This document shows positions 20,596 through 32,258 of a DNA stretch of 64,000 bases, in pieces (the stretch's first letter is position 1; each line of letters opens with the position of its first letter). Source of the stretch: Adineta steineri (lineage: Eukaryota > Rotifera > Eurotatoria > Adinetida > Adinetidae); contig CAJNOI010000102.1 in NCBI GenBank assembly GCA_905250115.1, positions 226,213 to 290,212 on the forward strand. Direction: 5' to 3'. The notes under the pieces were generated by a model. It was given only the letters and a program-made list of their open reading frames with translations, was not told the origin of the DNA and ran no database searches. Both the position numbers and the translations under genes were made by a program.

Positions 20596-23189
20596 TAAAT
20601 TAATTTTTTTTAATAAAATTGAGAAGAATGGAGAATAGTTTAATTTTTCTTTTTCTTTCTTCGTCGTCTGAGTAAATTGTGAAGAAGAATATTGAAGCAT
20701 ATCAAATCATTATTTTTGATAAAATCAAAAATCTTCTATTGTTTATTTTAAAAAAAAACTGATGAGAAGTAAATTATTCTATGTCATTTAACTGATTATA
20801 ATCACAAGTTTCATTTCTCGTGTGAATAGATAAATTAAAATTTTTATCAAATAAATCTATCAATAGAATTCGAATTTTAATTATTGTTGATAGAAATTAA
20901 GATTAATTCACGTATAGAATATTGTACTTTTCATCGAATATTTAAGATCCAAATTTCTATATAAATCATATTCATTCTGTTATATTTTAAAATATCGTAG
21001 TTAATTTTAATGACATAGAAAAGAATATTTACATATTCTAAAATTGATCATTATAAAATAATCTGTCGTAAGAATATATTTCATTATTTTTATAAAGTAG
21101 AGTTTATTACTGAATCTATGTTATTACATGTGTCCTTGGTCTTATTGACCTGGATATGCGTATATATACTGTACGTAAAAAAGAAAAGATTGCTATTTTC
21201 ATTGTCGATAATTGATGAGTACATATATATCGATATGGTAAGATAAATATATATATATGTATCTATATATCTAGTTGAATTTTGATAAATTATTTTTATT
21301 GACCTTCTTCACTCAATCGAGATATATGTGATTGTTATTCAAACTCGAGAGTAAAGGTTAAGTTGACGAAGAAAACGTAATCGGCGAAAATGAAATTATT
21401 AAGTAATGATTTTTAATAAATTGAATAGATTCATTTTCAATCTTATGCATCGATTCGAAACACTTGATAGATATTAGTTTTCTATGACATACAAACAAAA
21501 TTTATCAAATTAATTTTTATAAAAAAATAATTGAAAATGTCTACAATTAAATTACACAAAAAAAATGTCTTCAAATTACAATTATAATAAAATATATAAA
21601 CAATTAAATTGTTTCTACAAAATTCTGTGTTGTATTTCTATCTTTATCGATAATATCTTCTGATTAAAGTATAAATAAAAACTTTTTGATTGAAAAAGAG
21701 TATGATCTCAATGCTTTTCTCTGCTTCAGTTTATATAGAGATAATTCATGATAAAACGAAAAATCAAGGTACTTTCAGTATTTTTTAGTAGAAATAAATT
21801 TTTGCCATGAGTCAATTTCGATGATGTTGAACAAAATAAAAATATTAGAAATTGTCGAATATGTCAATACTTCATTTTTAAATATATTTTCTTGTCTTCA
21901 CTAATATCAATGGTCATAAGTATAAACAAAGAATAATTTACTTAGAAATACATATTCTATATAAGAACTTTAACTGATTATCATGATATACTAGATAATG
22001 GTTCCAAATATTTGATTACATGTATTATTCGTATTTATTATATAGAACTAGAAGTGTAAACCGCCGCTGTTGACACCCATAATAAATATCGATTTTTTTA
22101 TTTATATTTTTCTTAATTCTACATTGATTAAAATTCCTAACTAGTTACAACCGCTGCAGAATCTTGAAATTTCAACTATAAATTTAAGTTTTATGAGCAA
22201 TCAGTAGTAAGATGTTAGATCGGTTTTAATCCAAAGATCAAAAGTAAACAGTATTGCTTAATTTTGAGAATTATGAATAAACTTAAAAACAAGACATGCA
22301 AAAGTTTTCTCTTATTCTTTTAGTCAGTTTAAGAATCGAAATTATTAAGTTTTAAATAATATAAACATAGACTGAATAATTAGATAAATCAATTTCTAAT
22401 ATGAAAAATATCGAAGCTATTTCACTTGGTTCCATTTTGTGAAATGTATTTATCTATTTCTTAATTTATTATAAAAATAGTCTATATATTTAAGTGACGG
22501 AAGAATGTCTCATGAAATTATGATTTTTTCATATAATTAATTCAAGAGAAATTTTTATTTTATTAGAATTTAATATATTAAATTGATAAACGTATAATTT
22601 GCTCATTAAGTTTGAAGTATCTTTTTTCCTCTATAAGCGATTCAGAATATCCCCTTGGAAGGAACATTCAGTCTTAATGGATTAAATTTACCACTGTTCT
22701 CAATTTATATGAAAAGTATTTCTACTTATTTATTATTATTCAAAAAATGAATGGAAGTAATATTTCTCACTTTTCAATTCGATGTAAGGCTTGCCTAAAT
22801 TTTTATCTTGTTGCTACGGACAATAGAAAGTCATTGCTTCGTTTGAAAGTCATTCAAGATTAATTTTTTTTCTTTCTCTATGACCTATCAGACCTTCTTA
22901 TTCTAAGGAAACATTACATTTCTTTAAAAAAAAATTTCACATATTGTATCACAATTATTAAATATCGCTTTTGACTTTTAATGGTTAAATTGAAGTTTTA
23001 GCAGTTATTTGAATATAAATGAAGATCATGTGAACTATTATCGATTGGAAAATAAACAACAAGAAATATTCGTTTTTTTTCTGATAACGTCTACTTAAAA
23101 TATTTATTAGACAGAATAATTATCTATTTCTATTTTTTTTTCTTCTTAACTATAAGACTCGCCAAATAAAAAAAATACCGAGGGACCTA
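20596..23189. other. Long non-coding stretch
   Basis: No exon chain is seen. The segments near 20680-20720 and 21180-21330 resemble, in the same order and at nearly the same spacing, 24256-24310 and 24760-24915, which suggests an old segmental duplication. Confidence 0.4.
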
Positions 23190-23562
23190 AAAGTCACTTT
23201 ACCGTACAGAAAATTGCATATCTCTCTCGTGCGTTTCGTACGACAAGGCTGATTATTTTATCGGTTATAGAAGCATGTTTATTCTTCATTTCAACCGAGA
23301 CAGACTTAGACAGAACCTCTACAGAATATTAATATTGGTCCTAACAGAAAAAAATTTGTCTTTTCATAGGTAAGAAAAAACTTTCGTGTGATTGGGAAAA
23401 GTTAATTTATTGAAGATGAAATATTATGCAGACATGATAGGAATCTTAGTATTCCGTAGAAATTCTTTCTAAGTCTATCTCGGTGAACAGACTTTCATAA
23501 CCGGTAAAAAAAATCAACAGCGAAATATGCAATTTTTTTTTTGTACGATAAAGTGACTTTGG
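23190..23562. mobile_element. 373-bp inverted-repeat element
   Basis: The left end AAGTCACTTTACCGTAC is matched in inverted form by GTACGATAAAGTGACTT at 23545-23560. Pairing continues inward: GAAAATTGCATAT against ATATGCAATTTTT, TTATCGGTTATAGAAG against CATAACCGG, and CCGAGACAGACTTAGA against TCTAAGTCTATCTCGG. The interior is non-coding. The design resembles the elements at 7173 and 62122. Confidence 0.6.
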
Positions 23563-23609
23563 ATAAAAAATATAGAAGTATAATCATATATTCTTCATAT
23601 TTAAGTTAA

Positions 23610-23836
23610 TTCTCTTTCTCGTAGAGAAGTCTTGTAAACATAAATTGTCTACTTACTTGCGTGTCCACACTTCACTGATTGGTCCAAAAATTACGTAAAG
23701 ATATAAAAGGAATTTTTTTTATAAGGGTTGACCGAAGGGTAATCGTGGTCGAATCTAAAGCCGGTTTTTAAATAAATAGTTTACTAGTAGCGAACACACG
23801 TTGATTCTACGAGAAAGAGATGAGCGTTACTTTTTC
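23610..23836 (+). mobile_element. CTCTTTCTCGTAGAG-family MITE, copy C (subtype 1)
   Basis: Starts ATTCTCTTTCTCGTAGAGAA and ends TACGAGAAAGAGATGAGCG. The interior CTTCACTGATTGGTCCAAAA, AAAGATATAAAAGGAATTTT and AAGGGTTGAC is nearly identical to copy A. It lies 48 bp from the end of the element at 23190. Confidence 0.65.
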
Positions 23837-25475
23837 TATACAATCGAAGTATATTATATAATTTTATTTTTCCATATTATACAATAAAATATGTTCTTTA
23901 TATGATCTATATAAATATGAATGTTTTATTTTGATATATTTCTATTTATCCAGTCATTAGTCATCTGACAAATCTCATACGTTTGACATGATTTATTATT
24001 ATAATTAGTAAAAACGTCTGAATCTATTCTTTTGTTATTTTATTTAATTGATAGAAAACATCCTTAGATGAATTTTAATCTTGCTAATTTATTTTATTAA
24101 TAAAATATTTTATAAAATGATCTATGTAAGTTTGATATTTATCGATTTTTTTTTCTTCGGTTCAAATGAAAGAAAGAAAAAAAAGTACATAACAAGTAGA
24201 ATAAGACAAAGTGGTGAACGGGCAAAAGTCAACATTTTTTCTTCTCTCTCCCTTTTTCTTTTCTCAATGAAAGAGAATATTCAACCATATCAAATAATTA
24301 TCTCCTAATGAAACAAAACGTTTCATTTCTTCTTTTTTTTTCTGTTTATTTAAAAAAGAAATGTGAATAGAATAAATTTTTTATTCTTATTCACATAATC
24401 TAGCTGATTAGGATCATTAGCATCTCATTCCAGTCATAACAAACTTATGTTTTTCTTTTCTCTCTGAACATATAGATGATTAATGTTTCTTTTTTTTCTC
24501 ACCACGAAGATAAAAAGTCTCTTGAGATATTTTACATCATCATCACATCATCTACATACTTTAAAGACAATCATCATAAAATGAATCTTAGCTTAAGGCA
24601 AGATGACAACCTTCTTTCAAGGATAGATTCTCTTTTATAGAATAGAGCTCATTATTATGTCTATGTCATTATATATCTTCTTTTCTTTTTTCTTCTTCTT
24701 CATCTCATTCAAATATATATCGATGCTTACATAAAATATAAGAAAGAAAAAAAAAGAAGATTTTTATTTTCATTGTCGATAACTGATGAGTATATATGAT
24801 TCGATACGGTAAGATGAACACACACACACACGCATAGGTATAGATATATACCTATTTGAAAAATTTACCAACTATTCTTACTGGTCATTTTTATTCAATC
24901 GAGAGAAAAAACGAAAGAAAGATTGATTGTTGTCCGTTAGCCCTACGGTGGTCATATGTCGAACTTAATAAAAATAACAAAGAAAAGGAACTACCTATTG
25001 GTTCCATTTGAACAAATATATTCTTCAAAAGAGATCAAACAAGTGACATTTTTTCTTGATGATGGATTAATTATTCGAGTAAGAATAAAGAGAAGAGAAG
25101 AAAAAAAAAGGTTCATTCATTTTATTAGCTGAAGTATGATGTAAAAGATTTCTTCTTCTTTTTTTTTATTTTTTGTATAAATGAGAATGAATCTAGTTAA
25201 AATGAATTGAGTTCATTAGATATTTGACACATCCCAGTTGTTCTTTATTCTCTTTTCTGAACATTGTCTTGTCGAGTAGAAATATAAATGAGAGATGACA
25301 ATTAACATATTGATCATTCGATAGACTAGTGTCTATCGTTGTTCTTCGACAAGCTTTTGACTAATTGACATTGTGATGGGATATGGCTTTTTCTTCTTTT
25401 TTTTTTCTTCTTCTTCTTATGTGTTGGTCAAGCAACACTCACTTTCATTTCGTTTCAGATTGATGACGACATTCA
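23837..25475. other. Non-coding stretch upstream of the Ig-domain gene
   Basis: Pyrimidine-rich low-complexity tracts, an (AC)n run near 24818, and the second copy of the duplicated blocks noted at 20.6-21.3 kb. A strong acceptor-like site, TTTCATTTCGTTTCAG, ends at 25459, just before the start codon at 25476. It may be the 3' end of a 5' UTR intron or a trans-splice site. Confidence 0.4.
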
Positions 25476-27605
25476 ATGTTATTATTCTTATTAATATTAG
25501 TTTATTTGGTCAATGGAATAAAGATCAATAATCAATTTCTTCAAGAACCTGAAGATGTTGAAACAATAATTGGATCAACATTAATTCTTCATTGTCGAAC
25601 TGAACCACTTGATGAAAATCAAGTTACTTGGTGTAAAAATGATTTTTGTACATTAGGAAAAACACGAGATTTACCATTCTATCCTCGATATGAAATTATT
25701 GGACAAGCTCATCAAGGTGAACATCATTTTAAGATAGTAAATGTCTCATTAGAAGATATGGGAATGTATCAATGTCAAATTCGAGCTGGAGCAAGACGAG
25801 CTGGTTCAATGTCTCGAAAAGCTAAATTAACTGTTTTACGTAATGAATTTTTAGTTTATTTTTTGAAAATCGAAATATTACATTTTCATATTTTATAGAA
25901 ATTCCAACAAGTTTATCATTAGATAGTCCAATTGTATTAATAGAAAATGTTTTATCATTTATTGTATGTCGAGCGCAGAATGCAATGCCTGAAGCTAAAC
26001 TTTCTTGGCATTTACCAAAATCGATTAGTTATTTATCTAAAAATGATTATGCTCTTATATCTGATCAATCATTAAGAAATTCAATTTCAAATATAACATT
26101 TATACCCAATAGATTATATCATGGCAAACTTATTCAATGTCAAGCACATTCATCAGCAATTGATATTATGAATAAAACAATGATAACACAACAATATATT
26201 CAAACGATTTGTAAATATTTTTTATATTAGAAATTTATTTATTTATTTTTTTTTTTGTTTATGTATAGTTTCACCGGAAATTAATATTAGTTTAATTGGT
26301 GAACAAACAGAAAATGAAAGAATAAATATTTCTTGTAATGTTTATTGTCGACCGCATTTGGAGAAAATCAAATGGTTCAATGGAAGTTCTTTATTAAATT
26401 TAACTGATAAAAATCATTTTGAACTTTTATTAACAAGATATATGCATAAAAATCAGATTATTTGTCAAGCAACAAATCAAGTTGGAATACAAAATCAATC
26501 AATTACACTTTTAATTAATTGTATGAAATATTTTATAGAGATTTTTTATTTTTTAAATTTTTGTTTTTTTTAGATAAACCAATATTTATAGATAATTATG
26601 GAAATCAAATAAAAAATTATTCAGTTATTTTAGTTGAAGAAGGAGAATCTGTTGAACTTCAATGTTTAGTTGATTCATATCCATCATCATATATATCTTG
26701 GATATTTAATCAGCAGACTATTCTAAAAAATGAAACATCTTTGAAAATCTCTAATATTCAATCAACAAATCATACAGGTGTTTATATCTGTAGTGCAAAT
26801 CATTCTATATTTGGAATATTTAATCGAACAATTCGTGTTGCATTAAAAGGACCACCGGAAATGATTAGTGAAACAACAGTTAATTCAATTTATGTTGGAC
26901 AATCAATTCTACTTGTTTGTTCAATATCAACTGATATTCCTATTGAAGTTTGTTTTTTTTATCGAAAATTCTTCAAATATTTTATTTATTTTCTTTTTTA
27001 AAGAATATCTATTGGTCACGCGAAGGACACTCAAGATTAAATTCAAATGAAAAATATGAAATAAGTGAAAATCGTAGTGATGAATCAGTTGAATATAAAT
27101 TATTAATAAAATTTATTTTATCATCAGATGAAGGTGATTATATATGTACAGGTATTAATCAATATGGTTCATCAGTAACAAAATTTCAATTACGTGTTAT
27201 TAATTTAAAAAATTATTTTATTCAACGTTCATTTTTATATGGATCAATATTTCTTGGTCTATTTTTTTGTTTTATTTTAATAAGTTTTTCATTAATTAAT
27301 CATTATCGACAAAAAAATGATCAACGAATACGAAAAAAATCTTCAACAACTGATGAAACAATATCATCTTTAGCTAAACAACAAGAAAATATTCAACATG
27401 ATTATCAAGATGAAACAAATTCAAATATTGATCAATATCTTTATCATGAACAATTAATTAATAATCATCAACGAAATGTAAGATTTTTATCTTAGCTCAT
27501 TTTATAAATAATATCGAATATCTATTTTAGAATATATTTCATTCATCACAAAATGATCTATTTTATTTCAAAGATAATATTGAAAGATTTTCAACTGTTG
27601 TTTAA
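25476..27605 (+). CDS. Kirrel/nephrin-like immunoglobulin membrane protein
   Basis: Six exons: 25476-25839, 25899-26210, 26269-26520, 26574-26947, 27004-27477, 27531-27605; 616 residues. A signal peptide (1-15) precedes about five Ig-type domains. The first is diagnostic: VTWCKND, LPFYPRYEIIG and VSLEDMGMYQCQ match the Ig1 pattern of the IRRE module (Kirrel, nephrin, Kirre/Roughest), with a W..C framework. Later domains show WHLP, WFNGS, SYISWIFN..GVYICSA and IYWSRE..GDYICTG. One TM helix (about 510-532) and an 84-residue cytoplasmic tail follow; the tail is Gln/Asn/Ser-rich without an obvious PDZ ligand. Family members mediate homo- or heterophilic adhesion in filtration, muscle and neurons. 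Ig2 and Ig3 are weak, so the exact count is uncertain. Several N-x-S/T sites. Confidence 0.85.
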
Positions 27606-28066
27606 ATATATATACGATCACTGGATTTGTAAAACAATTTTGTTTTCTCTATTGTCAACTTTTTTTTCTTTTTTCGATTAAAAACAAAAACAAACTTAGA
27701 TCGTTACTTTATAAGAAAAAAAATATTTCGATTAATTACATAATCACTATAGATATGTTTTATCATCAAAAATCGTGTTATTAAATTGTCTACTTAATTT
27801 AATTTCATAGAGACTATTACTTGAATTAACATTATAGTCTGCGTATATATAAGTAATCCAATTTAGACTTTCGATTTTGTTAATCAATATTGAGTTTGAT
27901 GGTGACACACTATAATGATACGAAAATATTTAACTTATATGTAATTAAAAATATAATAAGCATACGTATCTTTTACTAAAAATATCTCGAATTTGAATGA
28001 CCTGTAGTATTTAACGTCGTTCTCATTATTGAAAATAAAACATTGTCCAAGTTCATGATGATGATA
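27606..28066. other. Non-coding stretch
   Basis: 3' flank of the Ig gene with nothing else recognised. Confidence 0.4.
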
Positions 28067-28364
28067 ATTCTCTTTCTCGTAGAGAAGAGTCCAGTACAAA
28101 TTAATTGTTTGCTTGTCTGTCCGCAGGGTTAAAAAAACATCGAAAACCAATTTTCTAAAAAAGACATTTCTAGAGGTATTTCGACGCGGGGACTTGGAAT
28201 CTGAGGTCTACTCGGTGGTTATGATGAGGGGAGGGAGCAAAGGTCAAAAAAACATTGAAAATCTATTTTTCACGGTTTTCAATTGTTTTTTCAGTAAATG
28301 TGGGGAGGATGCATTTCCATGAGAAAGAGCTAAGCGAGTTCTCGGACAAGCGTTACTCGTTTTT
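28067..28364 (+). mobile_element. CTCTTTCTCGTAGAG-family MITE, copy D (subtype 2)
   Basis: Starts ATTCTCTTTCTCGTAGAGAA and ends GAGAAAGAGCTAAGCG with CGTTACTCGT. The interior carries two AAAAAAACAT(C/T)GAAAA blocks and CACGGTTTTCAATTGTTTTT, as in copies B and F. It is followed after about 40 bp by copy E in the opposite orientation. Confidence 0.65.
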
Positions 28365-28403
28365 ATACAAAAATAATTATAAACAAATACCGTTCTTCTT
28401 AAG

Positions 28404-28648
28404 ACTCACTCAGCTCTTTCTCGTAGAAACGATGTGTCTTAACTATCAGTAAACTATTTATTCAAACACTTTCAAAACCTAACGTCGAATTCGTATTCCT
28501 GGATCCTGATTAACCTTCAGTTAACGCTTATAAAAAAATTTCTCCTATATCTTTAACCAAACCTTGGACCAATCAGTGAAGTGCGGACATACAAGCAATC
28601 AAGCAGATAATTTATGTTTGCAAGACTCTTCTCTACGAGAAAGAGAAT
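28404..28648 (-). mobile_element. CTCTTTCTCGTAGAG-family MITE, copy E (subtype 1, inverted)
   Basis: Read on the minus strand it starts ATTCTCTTTCTCGTAGAGAA with AGTCTTGCAAACATAAATT, and ends CTACGAGAAAGAGCTGAG. The interior TTGGACCAATCAGTGAAG (plus strand) is the reverse complement of the block in copies A and C. Copies D and E form a head-to-head pair. Confidence 0.65.
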
Positions 28649-30573
28649 AAACGTAACTAGAGCTTTCGATGCGAACCTTGCCGTTATGTTCTTAATGTTA
28701 ATAAACATTTTTATTATCTTTTGTATTTATTGCAAATGTTTATTATCATTTTATTTGAAGTTTATCTTAAAAACGGAAGTGTGTTAATTGATCTTTTCTT
28801 TTTCTAGTTAGTTTTAATGTTCAATTTGTTGCACATATGTCACATTAATGTAATTATTTAAGAAAGAAAATTTGTTATTTTAATAAGCATTACTTTTCAG
28901 TAGCATATCGAAAATTTATTTTTTTTATTTTAATAGATTTCTTGTTAACTAACTTACAATTTCATTGGAAAAATAAAATAAAACATATATACGATCAAAT
29001 TTCATTCCTTTTCTAGGACTATCTACTTGCCATTCTACGTATTTTCTTACCTAACTTCATACATTTCTATCATAGATTTATTTTTCTACTAAATTTTCTA
29101 TGTAGCTTTTACCGAACTATTGTATCATGTATGTATAAACCATCTATTCTGAAAAAGTCAGTAGGACTTAGTCAAATACATTGGACGATTTTTATATACA
29201 TAGTATAAGTCAAATTTATAATAAAAAATTGCCTTGAAAAAAGTGTCTTAGAATAGTTTTCCTTTTGTATACTTGTACTCTAGAATTTCTCAGTGGATTG
29301 GCTTAATGACTTACTTAGGACTCACTAGAGATTTCACATTTTTTAGAGGACTTCCGAAGGACTCTATAAAGGAGAGTCAATTGATTTTTATTTCAGTTAA
29401 GGAAATAATGAAAATCTTGATTTTCCTAAAATCTCTCGAAAAACGTATATAAAGATCTTTATTTAATTGTTCTAGTTACTTTTTCGAATTCAAAATGAAT
29501 AATCTTCAATATGATTTTATTGTATATTTTGTTTTTGGTCTATGAATATATTACCGAGTTATTCATATTGTTCGATATCTAATCTTATTGTTCCAAGTGT
29601 GATCACGATCATATACACTTGTAATTCTGAATTGTACAAATCTTGCAGACAATTATTTCAATAAAATCATAGTTCGACATTTTATTATGTAAAGTTTTAA
29701 AATACATATCCGATTAGACCTATCTTATTAAAAATAGAGCATACTGACGTCGATACAAATGTTACATGTTCAGTACAACTAAGAGAATTTTAATAGCATT
29801 ACAAAAATAAACCAAAATAGATTTTTTCATGCGTATAAATATAAAGTCATTAGTAAATTTTTTAAAATTATTATTGAATAAAATTAGATGTTAAAAGTGA
29901 CAAAGGGCATCACAATCTGATGAAGAATAAAGCGAGTTATTTTAAACCTGATAATGGAATCTATATTGACGATAGATTGTCGTCGCTTCATATGATAATC
30001 TTAACGTTCTTTCTTGGAACATCAAAAACTTAATATTTCTATCTAGTATATAAGTATCAATTAGATTTTCTCGAATAGGATTTATTTTATTAAATGATTT
30101 TTGCCATTTAAATTTTTTTATTATTATCCTGATGACATTCGATAGCTGTTTATATTCCGAAATGGATAGTAGCTATTACGTTTAGAGAAAAATAATCATC
30201 TTACATATCTATAATTTAAACTAGATATGCGCATGAAAATATTTATTTAATGAGAATAGATAAGTAGATAAATTTAATGAGAATAAATAGAAAAATTATT
30301 CTAACGTATTTATACTCATTTTTGTCAGATTTTTAGATTTCTATAGAAATATAAAATGTAAGTTCAAAAGAAGAAATAAATTGAAAGTGTTGCTAATTGT
30401 GTAGGCCTTAAAATAGCAACGCTTTTACTAAGTCATGTCTCCTATTACACTTTAACAATAGAAATCTTAAGTGCGACACATAAAGTAGAGTTTCAGTCGT
30501 ATTTGTATTCATTTAGTTGAATTTTATTATCATCATTTTCAACAAACGTTCATATTCAATTCGGATAGAGAAG
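28649..30573. other. Long non-coding stretch
   Basis: About 1.9 kb of AT-rich sequence without a supported gene or repeat; its end holds the promoter and 5' UTR of the GPCR at 30574. Confidence 0.4.
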
Positions 30574-31835
30574 ATGATTGGAACAGTTGAGATTATTTTC
30601 ATTATACAAATAGTTGCTTTCCTATTTGTGTTCCTAGTAATGTCAACCTATATGTTACCAGTTATCTTACATCGACGTTTTCATAATAGAAATAATATTC
30701 TAGTGGGTCATTTTTGTCTACTAAATATTATTTGTTGTATGTATTGGATTTTATATTTTGCATTATCTATGTATAATCCAGCAATTTTCTATCAATCTAT
30801 TATTATGTGCATTTTTGATCGATTTTTATCAGTCGTTCTCAATTCGTTAGTGGTTTACTCTTTAGCATTAATTACGATCAGTCGATGTTTTCGAATTATC
30901 TATCCAAATCTGAGATTATTAAAGACTCGAACAGGATTTTTTCTGTCATTTGTTGTACAATGGATGATTTCTATTATTTTAACAATACCATCTCTTGTTA
31001 TCGATGTGAAGGTAAGAATAATCTAATACAAAAATTAGAATCAAATAAACCCCCCCCCCCCCCCCCCCCNNNNNNNNNNNNNNNNNNNNNNNNNNNNNNN
31101 NNNNNNNNNNNNNNNNNNNNNNNNNNNNNNNNNNNNNNNNNNNNNNNNNNNNNNNNNNNNNNNNNNNNNACCCCCCCCCCCCCCCCCCCATAATAAAAGA
31201 CCCCCTGGTCTTCTATTATGTTTCGCACATCGCGCTTTTTTTGTGGAAAAATCCCCCTACAGGGGTAGGGGGATTTTTTCGATTTTTGCTCCAAAGGGGT
31301 CTTCTATTATGGGGGGGTCTTTTAATACGAGAGGGTCTTTTATTATGGGGGGGGGGGTTTATTTAGAAGAAGAATTTATTTTTAGGCATGTGCATATCAT
31401 AAACCAGCACCTGATTGGAATTATTCATATATTTTATTGATTATTGTCATAATTCCTTCGATTCTCTTTATCATCTTCAATTTAATCATTTTTTTCTCTG
31501 TGCGAGCTTCGACGCTCCGTGTTCGTCCTATAAAAACAGTCACATTATCCAATAAGAACATTATTATCAATCATCAAAAGCGTACTCGTGATATACATAT
31601 ACTCAAACACATGTTTTTCCTTTCCACCATGTTTATTGTTGGATGGGCACCTCTCTATATTCTTTCAGCAGTTGATTTCGAACAACACGTACCAGTAGTA
31701 ATTTATTTATTGCTACAATTTCCACCTGTTTTAAGTTCAATCGTAAATACAATAGATTTATTTATCTATAATTATGAACTTCGAAAATATTTAAAACAAC
31801 AATTCTTTCATTATTTTAATTTCAATCGAAATTGA
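30574..31835 (+). CDS. Rhodopsin-like seven-TM receptor (gap in intron)
   Basis: Two exons, 30574-31011 and 31386-31835, join in phase 0 to 295 residues. Seven hydrophobic segments are visible. TM3 ends in ISRCFRIIYP, replacing D/ERY. The cysteine near the end of TM3's extracellular side (IIMCIFD) can pair with ACAYH in loop 2. The third intracellular loop is basic (NHQKRTRDIHILKHM). TM6 has VGWAPLYIL. TM7 ends NTIDLFIYN in place of NPxxY. These features fit a class A receptor of a lineage-expanded peptide or chemosensory type; the ligand is unknown. The 374-bp intron contains a 100-N assembly gap between C-runs. I chose ATG 30574 because the upstream frame to 30517 has no ATG. Confidence 0.75.
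31070..31169. other. Assembly gap (100 N) between poly-C runs
   Basis: Exactly 100 Ns, a conventional placeholder, follow about 19 Cs and precede an A plus about 19 Cs. The homopolymers explain why assembly failed. True length unknown. Confidence 0.95.
31170..31360. repeat. Poly-C/poly-G repeat cluster with CTATTATG units
   Basis: Within the GPCR intron. Units of the form 'C-run, CATAATA(A/G)AAGACCCC' and their inverse 'GGGGTCTT(C/T)TATTATG, G-run' alternate. At the centre is a perfect-looking hairpin, AAAAATCCCCCTAC / GTAGGGGGATTTTT (31248-31277). A similar CCCCCCATAATAGAAGCCCC occurs inside the MITE at 44455. It may be a mobile or self-expanding element; no protein. Confidence 0.5.
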
Positions 31836-31997
31836 ACTGAACAAACAATATTAATTTATAGTCTTGAATATTGTTCAGTATTAGACTCTCTTGACTATTG
31901 CTGTAAAATATATGTAGTTGAAAAAGAATGATATGTATAAATGAAATAAATATTAATCAATAATAAACATATCTACGCATACAAAAAAATAAGATAA

Positions 31998-32170
31998 ATG
32001 GGTTGCTGTGGGTGAGGTGAGGGTGAAAGTAGACAAAAAACTTGCACCTATACCTAGTGGCGCCGCCAAAGGTGGGCTCAGCCCACCCTAGCCTAAATTT
32101 ATTAGGCCCGAGCCCACCCTAGTCTAAATTCCTGGCATCGCCGTTACCTACACGCACCCCCACCCTCTTT
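31998..32170. repeat. G-rich/C-rich hairpin repeat (copy 2), interrupted
   Basis: The G-rich arm GCTGTGGGTGAGGTGAGGGTG (31998 onward) and the C-rich arm CACGCACCCCCACCCT (near 32150-32165) are the two halves of the hairpin repeat. They are separated by the hAT-like insert at 32055-32146. The repeat begins about 165 bp 3' of the GPCR stop. Confidence 0.4.
32055..32146. mobile_element. Degenerate hAT-like element (TAGTGGCGCCGCC ends)
   Basis: The left end TAGTGGCGCCGCCA and right end TGGCATCGCCGTTA are imperfect inverted repeats of the type common in non-autonomous hAT elements. The GC-rich interior repeats CCCACCCTAG(C/T)CTAAATT. The flanking octamers CCTATACC and CCTACACG agree at six of eight positions, as expected for an aged duplication. 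Confidence 0.45.
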
Positions 32171-32258
32171 TTCTAAAACATTTTATAGTTTATAAATTTA
32201 TTTTATTTGATTATAAATGTCTGATAATCATTTTATCGTTCGATTTTATAAAGAAGAC

